A stretch of 64,000 nt of DNA from the NCBI RefSeq assembly GCF_000284015.1, contig NC_016943.1, positions 3,513,541-3,577,540 of the forward strand, given 5' to 3'. How positions within the stretch are numbered: the first letter of the stretch is position 1; every line of letters begins with the position of its first letter. The notes below the pieces were generated by a model. That model had not been told where the DNA came from. It ran no database searches and worked only from the letters and a program-made list of their open reading frames with translations. Positions 58,520-64,000 of the stretch are shown one piece after another. This DNA comes from Blastococcus saxobsidens DD2 (GTDB taxonomy: Bacteria; Actinomycetota; Actinomycetes; Mycobacteriales; Geodermatophilaceae). Position numbers and translations under genes: made by a program.

Positions 58520-59191
58520 TCAGGCGGCGGTGTCCGTGCGGGCGCCCGCGCCGGGCCCCGCGGCACGGCGCGCGGCGGCGGCACGCATGGCCCGGGCGCT
58601 GGTCTGGCGCAGCGTCACGGCCCGGTAGACGTAGTCCAGGCCCGACAGCACGGTCAGCAGCACGGCTGCTGCCATCACCCACCAGCGGGTGGTCGCCAGC
58701 GCCCCGGTGAGCGGGAGGATGTAGAGGGCGATCGCGAGGGACTGCACCACGGTCTTGGCCTTGCCGCCACGGCTGGCGGCGATGACCCCGTGCCGGATCA
58801 CCCAGAAGCGCAGCAGCGTGACGCCGACCTCGCGGACGAGGATGACCGCCGTCACCCACCACGGCAGGAACGCGAGGATCGACAGGCCGATGAGCGCGGT
58901 CCCGGTGAGCGCCTTGTCGGCGATCGGGTCCGCCAGCTTCCCGAACTCGGTCACCTGCCCGGTACGCCGTGCGATCAGCCCGTCGTACCGGTCGGTGATG
59001 ATCGCCAGGCCGAAGACCAGCGTCGCCCAGTAGCGCCCGGCGTCGTCGAGGCCGTGGTCCTGCAGCAGGAGCACGGCGAAGACGGGGACGAGAGCCAGTC
59101 GCAGCACGGTGAGCGCGTTGGGCAGGTTGACCAGCCTGACCGACTGCGGCGGCGTCACGACCGGGTCGGCGGCGTCGGTCACAGCGGTCAC
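58520..59191 (-). CDS. pgsA: CDP-diacylglycerol-glycerol-3-phosphate 3-phosphatidyltransferase
   Basis: A 223-residue membrane enzyme of the CDP-alcohol phosphotransferase family that makes phosphatidylglycerol phosphate (PgsA3 type by position). Motif [24 protein letters not shown] contains DG-x2-AR-x8-G-x3-D-x3-[16 protein letters not shown] is the usual start of helix 1. GTG 59191 overlaps the rimO stop. C-terminal tail is Ala/Arg-rich. Confidence 0.94.
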   Translation of the reverse strand: MTAVTDAADPVVTPPQSVRLVNLPNALTVLRLALVPVFAVLLLQDHGLDDAGRYWATLVFGLAIITDRYDGLIARRTGQVTEFGKLADPIADKALTGTALIGLSILAFLPWWVTAVILVREVGVTLLRFWVIRHGVIAASRGGKAKTVVQSLAIALYILPLTGALATTRWWVMAAAVLLTVLSGLDYVYRAVTLRQTSARAMRAAAARRAAGPGAGARTDTAA

Positions 59192-60654
59192 CGCCCCGCT
59201 GGGGCGGCGGCGGGCACGAGGGCGCGGGCGACGAGGTCGACGCCCTCGGTGTCGACGACCTCCGCGTCGACCAGCCGGCCGTCGACCGCGTCGGCCGGCA
59301 CCCCGGTGACGGTGGTGGTGCCGTCGGCGTCGGGGTCCTGGTGCCCGGCGTGCCCCAGCCATGTCCCGGGCCCCTCGGTGGCCGAGAGGTCCTCGGTGAG
59401 CAGGACCTCGACCCGCTCGCCGATCCGGTCCTCGGCCCGCTGCGCGGTGAGCTCCTCGACCAGGTCGGTGATCCGCCGGACGCGGGCGTCGATCTCGTGC
59501 TGCGCGAGCTTGCCGGCCAGCCGCATCGCCTCGGTGCCCTCCTCGTCGGAGTAGCCGAACACACCGACCGCGTCCAGGCGGCCCTCGGTGAGGAAGCGCT
59601 CGAGTTCAGCGACGTCGTCCTCGGTCTCGCCGGGGAAGCCGAGGATGACGTTGGTGCGGAAGCCGGCGCCCGGTGCCAGGCTACGGGCCCGCTCGATGAT
59701 GCGCAGGAAGTCGTCGGTGCCACCGAACCGTCGCATGCGGCGCAGCAGCGTCGGCGAGGAGTGCTGGAACGACAGGTCGAAGTACGGAGCTATGACTCCC
59801 CCGTGGCCCCCCGCACCGGCGATGACCTCCAGGAGCCCGGGGCGCAGCTCGGCCGGCTGCAGGTAGGCCACGCGGACCCGCACGATCCCCTCGACGGCGG
59901 CCAGCTGCGGCAGCAGCTTCTCGAGCGAGCGCAGGTCGCCGAGGTCCTTGCCGTAGGACGTGGAGTTCTCGCTGACCAGCACCAGCTCGCGGACGCCCTG
60001 CGAGGCCAGCCACGCCGCCTCGGACAGCACCTCGGCGGGCGGACGGGAGACGAAGGCGCCCCGGAAGGTCGGGATCGCGCAGAACGCGCAGCGCCGGTCG
60101 CAGCCCGAGGCGAGCTTCAGCGCCGCCGTCGGGCCCGAGGCCAGCCGGCGCCGGCGGAGCCAGTCGTGCCCGGGGATGGCCGGCGCGCTGTCCTCTCCCC
60201 GCCCCCCGGCCCCGGCGAGGACCGCCGAACGCTGGACGGGGCTGATCGGCAGCAGGGTGCGGCGGTCGCGCGGGGTGTGCGGCACGAGCGGGCGGCCGGT
60301 GAGGACGTCGTCGAGCCGCTCGCCGATCGCGGCGTAGTCGTCGAAGCCGAGCACGGTGGCCTCCGGCAGCGCCCCGGCGAGCTCGGAGCCGTAGCGCTCG
60401 GCCATGCAGCCGACCGCCACGACGGAGGCACCGGAGTCGGTCGCAGCCAGGATCGCGTCGACCGAGTCCTTCTTGGCCGTCTCGATGAACCCGCAGGTGT
60501 TGACCAGGACGGCGTCGGCGCCGTCGGCGTCCTCGACGAGCTCGTACCCGTCGGCGGCCAGTCGGCCGGCCAACTCCTCGGAGTCGACCTCGTTGCGGGC
60601 GCACCCGAGCGTCACCACGGCCACGGTCCGGGCAGGGCGGGGCGTGGCTGTCAC
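59188..60654 (-). CDS. rimO: Ribosomal protein uS12 methylthiotransferase
   Basis: A 488-residue radical-SAM enzyme that methylthiolates Asp89 of ribosomal protein S12. Cluster cysteines C18, C54, C83 (LGCARN, NTCGFI, VGCMAE); radical SAM C185-x3-C189-x2-C192 in GCDRRCAFC; RimO-type [17 protein letters not shown], and a TRAM domain at the C-terminus. An insert around 140-165 is typical of actinobacteria. GTG 60654. Confidence 0.96.
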   Translation of the reverse strand: MTATPRPARTVAVVTLGCARNEVDSEELAGRLAADGYELVEDADGADAVLVNTCGFIETAKKDSVDAILAATDSGASVVAVGCMAERYGSELAGALPEATVLGFDDYAAIGERLDDVLTGRPLVPHTPRDRRTLLPISPVQRSAVLAGAGGRGEDSAPAIPGHDWLRRRRLASGPTAALKLASGCDRRCAFCAIPTFRGAFVSRPPAEVLSEAAWLASQGVRELVLVSENSTSYGKDLGDLRSLEKLLPQLAAVEGIVRVRVAYLQPAELRPGLLEVIAGAGGHGGVIAPYFDLSFQHSSPTLLRRMRRFGGTDDFLRIIERARSLAPGAGFRTNVILGFPGETEDDVAELERFLTEGRLDAVGVFGYSDEEGTEAMRLAGKLAQHEIDARVRRITDLVEELTAQRAEDRIGERVEVLLTEDLSATEGPGTWLGHAGHQDPDADGTTTVTGVPADAVDGRLVDAEVVDTEGVDLVARALVPAAAPAGR

Positions 60655-60721
60655 CCGCCCATCGTAGTCGCCGGACCGGCGGTTCCCACCTCGCGTCGGA
60701 GTGATCCCGCCCGTAGCTGCG

Positions 60722-63241
60722 TCAGCCCTCGCCGCCGCGGATGGTGAACAACGTCGCCTCGAGCTCGTCGGGCTTGATCAGCACGTCGCGGGCCTTGGAG
60801 CCCTCGGAGGGTCCGACGATGCCGCGGCTCTCCATGAGGTCCATGAGGCGGCCGGCCTTGGCGAAGCCGACCCGGAGCTTGCGCTGGAGCATCGACGTCG
60901 ACCCGAACTGGCTGGTGACGATCAGCTCCACGGCCTGCAGCAGCAGGTCCAGGTCACCGCCGATGTCCTCGTCGATCTCCTTCTTCTCACCGGTCGAACC
61001 GGCGGAGAAGACCTCCTCGCGGTACTCCGGCTCGGCCTGGCGCTTGGTGAACTCGACGACCGCCTCGATCTCGGCGTCGGTGACGAAGGCGCCCTGGACG
61101 CGCATCGGTTTGCCGGCGCCGATGGGCATGAACAGGGCGTCACCCATGCCGATGAGCTTCTCCGCGCCCGGCTGGTCGAGGATGACCCGGCTGTCGGTGA
61201 GGCTGGAGGTCGAGAAGGCCAGCCGGGAGGGCACGTTGGCCTTGATCAGGCCGGTGACGACGTCGACCGACGGGCGCTGCGTGGCCAGGATCAGGTGGAT
61301 GCCGGCGGCACGGGCCTTCTGGGTGATCCGGACGATGTGCTCTTCGACGTCGCGCGGCGCCACCATCATCAGGTCGGCGAGCTCGTCGACGATCGCCAGG
61401 ATGTACGGGTAGGGCCGGTAGACCCGCTCGCTCCCCGGCGGGGCGGTGATCTCGCCCTTCTCCACCTTGCGGTTGAAGTCGTCGATGTGCCGGACGCCGG
61501 TGGACTTCATGTCCTGGTAGCGCTGCTCCATCTCCTCGACCAGCCAGGCCAGCGCGGTCGCGGCCTTCTTGGGGTCGGTGATGATCGGCGTGATCAGGTG
61601 CGGGATGCCGTCGTAGGGCGTCAGCTCGACCATCTTCGGGTCGACCAGGATCATCCGCAGCTGGTCCGGGGTGGCCCGCAGCAGCAGCGAGGTCAGGATC
61701 GAGTTGACGCAGCTGGACTTACCGGCACCCGTGGCACCGGCCACCAGGAGGTGCGGCATCTTCGCCAGGTTCGCGCAGACGAAGCCGCCCTCGATGTCCT
61801 TGCCGAGGCCGACCAGCATCGGGTGCGGGTCCTGCTTGGCGGCCTGCGAGCGCAGCACGTCGCCCAGGCTGACCTTCTCGCGGTCGGTGTTGGGCACCTC
61901 GATGCCGACGGCGGACTTGCCGGGGATCGGCGCGAGGATGCGGATGTTGTCGTTGGCCACCGCGTAGGCCATGTTCCGGGTCAGCGCGGTGATCTTCTCG
62001 ACCTTGACGCCCTGACCGAGCTCCACCTCGTAGCGGGTCACCGTCGGCCCACGCGTGAACCCGGTGACGGCGGCGTCGATGTTGAACTGGTCGAGCACGC
62101 CGGTGATCGCCTCGATGGCGACGTCGTTGGCCTTCGACCGCGCCCGCGGCGGGTCCCCGGGCCGCAGCATCGACAGCGCCGGCAGCACGTAGTCGCCCTC
62201 GACCGGCTGGATGGACAGCTGCTCCGGCTCGGTGATCGGCGGGAGGTCCTCCGGCGGGAAGGTGCGGTCCTCGACCGGCCGCCGCACCGACGGCACCGGC
62301 GGCGGGGGCGCCAGCACGGTGTGCTCCGGCTCGGTGGTGCGGGTGGCCTCGGGCGCCTCGGCGTAGGCGGCGTGGTCGATGGGCCCGGTGGTGAGCAGGT
62401 CCTCGGACAGGGATCGCCGGCGGGACCGGCGGCTGACCGGCTCCTCCTCCGGCTCCTCGTCGTCGTAGTCGCCGTACTCGTCGTCCGCCTCGTCGTCGTA
62501 CTCGTCGCGGCCGAGCAGCCGGTCGGTGAACTCGCGCAACCGCTCGGGAATCTGGTGCACGGGGGTGGCGGTGATGACCAGCAGCCCGAAGAAGGCCAGC
62601 AGCGTGAGCAGCACGACGGCGACCACCGCACCGAGCCCGGCGGTCAGCGGGGTGCCGACGGCCCACCCGACGAGCCCACCGGACCCTGGCCGGCCCTTCT
62701 GCGGGTCGGCCGCCGTGCCCACGATGTGGGCGATGCCCAACACCGAGGCCACGCTGCACAGCCAGCCGATGGCCAGCCGGCCGCGGGCCTCGGGCCGAGG
62801 CCCGCGACGCAGCAGCCGCAGCGACGCGAAGAAGAGGACGACCGGCAGCACCATCACCAGCGAGCCGACGATCCAGCGCACGCCGTCGGTCAGCCCGGCC
62901 CCGACCGGCCCGATGCCGTCGCTCCAGGCGGCGGCACCGAGGACGATCGCCAGACCGAGGACGGCGAGCCCGACGCCGTCGCGCCGGTGCTCGGGCGCGA
63001 GCGGCTCGGCCTCCTCCGGACGGGCGACCGAGCGGGCGAGGCCACCGGCGCCGCGGGCGAGCAGGTTCCAGCCGCCGCTGGCGATCCGCCAGAGACTCGG
63101 GCCCGCGGGGGCCTTCTTCTTCGCGGGCGGACGGCGGTTGGGCGCCTTCTTGGCAGGGGGTCGCTTCTTGCTCGCCGCCGTCGAACCCGATCGGCTGCGG
63201 GTGGCGGCCGGCCGGCGGGTCGACGTGGTGCGGGCAGGCAT
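60722..63241 (-). CDS. ftsK: DNA translocase FtsK
   Basis: An 839-residue septal DNA translocase. A lysine-rich head (1-50), four membrane helices (about 90-240), an acidic linker, then the motor: Walker [10 protein letters not shown], Walker [30 protein letters not shown], and a C-terminal gamma winged helix ([33 protein letters not shown] in pieces) that reads polar sequences. ATG 63241. The usual neighbour of rimO/pgsA in actinobacteria. Confidence 0.97.
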   Translation of the reverse strand: MPARTTSTRRPAATRSRSGSTAASKKRPPAKKAPNRRPPAKKKAPAGPSLWRIASGGWNLLARGAGGLARSVARPEEAEPLAPEHRRDGVGLAVLGLAIVLGAAAWSDGIGPVGAGLTDGVRWIVGSLVMVLPVVLFFASLRLLRRGPRPEARGRLAIGWLCSVASVLGIAHIVGTAADPQKGRPGSGGLVGWAVGTPLTAGLGAVVAVVLLTLLAFFGLLVITATPVHQIPERLREFTDRLLGRDEYDDEADDEYGDYDDEEPEEEPVSRRSRRRSLSEDLLTTGPIDHAAYAEAPEATRTTEPEHTVLAPPPPVPSVRRPVEDRTFPPEDLPPITEPEQLSIQPVEGDYVLPALSMLRPGDPPRARSKANDVAIEAITGVLDQFNIDAAVTGFTRGPTVTRYEVELGQGVKVEKITALTRNMAYAVANDNIRILAPIPGKSAVGIEVPNTDREKVSLGDVLRSQAAKQDPHPMLVGLGKDIEGGFVCANLAKMPHLLVAGATGAGKSSCVNSILTSLLLRATPDQLRMILVDPKMVELTPYDGIPHLITPIITDPKKAATALAWLVEEMEQRYQDMKSTGVRHIDDFNRKVEKGEITAPPGSERVYRPYPYILAIVDELADLMMVAPRDVEEHIVRITQKARAAGIHLILATQRPSVDVVTGLIKANVPSRLAFSTSSLTDSRVILDQPGAEKLIGMGDALFMPIGAGKPMRVQGAFVTDAEIEAVVEFTKRQAEPEYREEVFSAGSTGEKKEIDEDIGGDLDLLLQAVELIVTSQFGSTSMLQRKLRVGFAKAGRLMDLMESRGIVGPSEGSKARDVLIKPDELEATLFTIRGGEG

Positions 63242-63330
63242 GCGTCAGACCGTAAGCCCGAGCGGGGTCGTCGCCGGGCAGGCCAGACGTCGTGTCCCAC
63301 ACCGGCCGCCCATCTCCTAACGTCACAGGC

Positions 63331-64000
63331 ATGAGCACCGCGCTCCCCACCGGCAGCTGGCCCACCCCGATCACCTCCGAACTGGTCGTCCGCACCGCGG
63401 CGCGGCTGGGAGAGGTGGTGGTGGACGGCGAGGAGGTCTGGTGGTCGGAGTCCCGGCCCGACGAGGGCGGCCGGTCGGTGATCGTGCGGCGGTCGTCCGA
63501 CGGCACGGTCGCCGACGTGCTCGCCGCGCCCTGGAACGCCCGGACCCGCGTGCACGAGTACGGCGGCGGCGCGTGGACGGTATCCGGCGGCTCCCTGTGG
63601 TTCATCGAGTTCTCCGACCAGCGGCTGTACCGACTGGACGCCGGCAGCGCCGCACCGGTCGCCGTCACTCCGGAGCCGGCGGTGCCATCGGGCGTCCGCC
63701 ACGCGGACCTGCACGTCACCCCCGCCGGCGTGCTGGCCGTGCGTGAGACGCACACCGTCTCCGGTGCCGCGGCCGACGTGGTGAACGAGATCGTGCTCGT
63801 GCGGCCCGACGGCGGCACCGACGTCCTGGTCACCGGACCCGACTTCGTCTCCGACCCGCGCCCCGGACCGGACGGCGCACTCGCCTGGCTGCAGTGGGAC
63901 CACCCCTCCATGCCGTGGGATGCCGCCCAGCTGGTCGTCCGCTCCGGCGACGGGAGGGAGACCGTCGTCGCCGGGGGGTCGGGCGAGTCGGTGGTGCAGC
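63331..64000 (+). CDS. S9-family peptidase, N-terminal part (runs off the window)
   Basis: ATG 63331 opens MSTALPTGSWPTPITSE; 223 codons are seen and the frame is open at the window end. Motifs SRPDEGGRSVIVRR, TRVHEYGGGAW and DPRPGPDGALAWLQWDHPSMPWD are those of the beta-propeller domain of prolyl-oligopeptidase-type acylaminoacyl/dipeptidyl peptidases; the catalytic Ser-Asp-His domain would lie beyond. Cytoplasmic by lack of a signal. Divergent from ftsK. Confidence 0.9.
   Translation, partial: MSTALPTGSWPTPITSELVVRTAARLGEVVVDGEEVWWSESRPDEGGRSVIVRRSSDGTVADVLAAPWNARTRVHEYGGGAWTVSGGSLWFIEFSDQRLYRLDAGSAAPVAVTPEPAVPSGVRHADLHVTPAGVLAVRETHTVSGAAADVVNEIVLVRPDGGTDVLVTGPDFVSDPRPGPDGALAWLQWDHPSMPWDAAQLVVRSGDGRETVVAGGSGESVVQ

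Noticed and set aside
60701-63334. Open frame of about 880 codons opposite ftsK
   Set aside because: Antisense shadow; histidine/arginine-rich and featureless, whereas the minus strand encodes a complete FtsK.
1-64000. CRISPR array, tRNA or rRNA genes, prophage
   Set aside because: No regularly spaced direct repeats, no cloverleaf or CCA-end pattern, no integrase or phage structural genes seen on reading both strands.

Overview
ORGANISM. The window is very GC-rich (above 70% by eye) and its genes use almost only G or C at third codon positions, with many GTG starts and GTGA/ATGA start-stop overlaps. Gene content and order match a high-GC actinobacterium: nrdJ-nrdR-LysM gene-lexA, hflX-dapF-miaA-(dioxygenase-like)-DUF349-miaB-gluABCD-recX-recA-DUF3046, and pspA...clgR-(cinA)-pgsA-rimO-ftsK follow the order known from Streptomyces and Mycobacterium. 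Geodermatophilaceae (Blastococcus/Geodermatophilus-like) is my guess from protein style; it is not proven. LAYOUT 1-16,900 (accessory). A CAP-domain lipoprotein; an alanine-rich coiled-coil protein; an arsenic island (arsI divergent from arsR-acr3-arsC); DUF4334/DUF4177 genes; a lone cellulose-synthase-like glycosyltransferase with a C-terminal PilZ domain; a four-gene WXG100/T7SS-type cassette (7,160-10,011); an aldo/keto reductase; two tiny genes and a glycosidase-like remnant; an M14 carboxypeptidase; a glyoxalase-fold protein; a metallo-beta-lactamase-fold hydrolase; a PH-like membrane protein; and a decayed DUF2971 gene. 16,900-23,300 (DNA precursors and SOS). nrdR-nrdJ run leftward from a promoter overlapped by two NrdR-box-like sites 32 bp apart. 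A LysM membrane protein (ChiZ/DivS position) and lexA diverge across two LexA boxes. 23,300-30,480 (catabolic island). A leftward operon for a class III CoA-transferase, a complete iron/aminoethylphosphonate-type ABC importer and a crotonase faces an IclR regulator across two perfect inverted repeats; I read it as uptake, CoA activation and breakdown of an unidentified carboxylate. 30,480-47,760 (core RNA modification, lysine/peptidoglycan precursor and recombination block). Propeller protein, PAP2 phosphatase, hflX, dapF, miaA, extradiol-dioxygenase-like gene, DUF349 gene, miaB, gluABCD, recX, recA with a LexA box, DUF3046. A complete IS4-family element (1,536 bp, 12-bp target duplication) sits exactly on the stop codon of the DUF349 gene. 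47,640-55,280. A 36-residue membrane peptide, an MFS transporter, the giant helicase Lhr, a TM2-domain protein and the Nei2 glycosylase. 55,330-64,000 (envelope stress and division block). pspA, a PfkB sugar kinase with a GNAT partner, clgR with an ssrA-like tail, a cinA gene destroyed by an internal deletion, pgsA, rimO, ftsK and the first 223 codons of an S9 peptidase. HOW IT FITS. LexA boxes tie recA, lexA and the LysM division-inhibitor candidate into one SOS circuit; NrdR boxes govern nucleotide reduction; clgR and pspA are the classic actinobacterial envelope-stress pair. I saw no tRNA, rRNA, CRISPR array or prophage.
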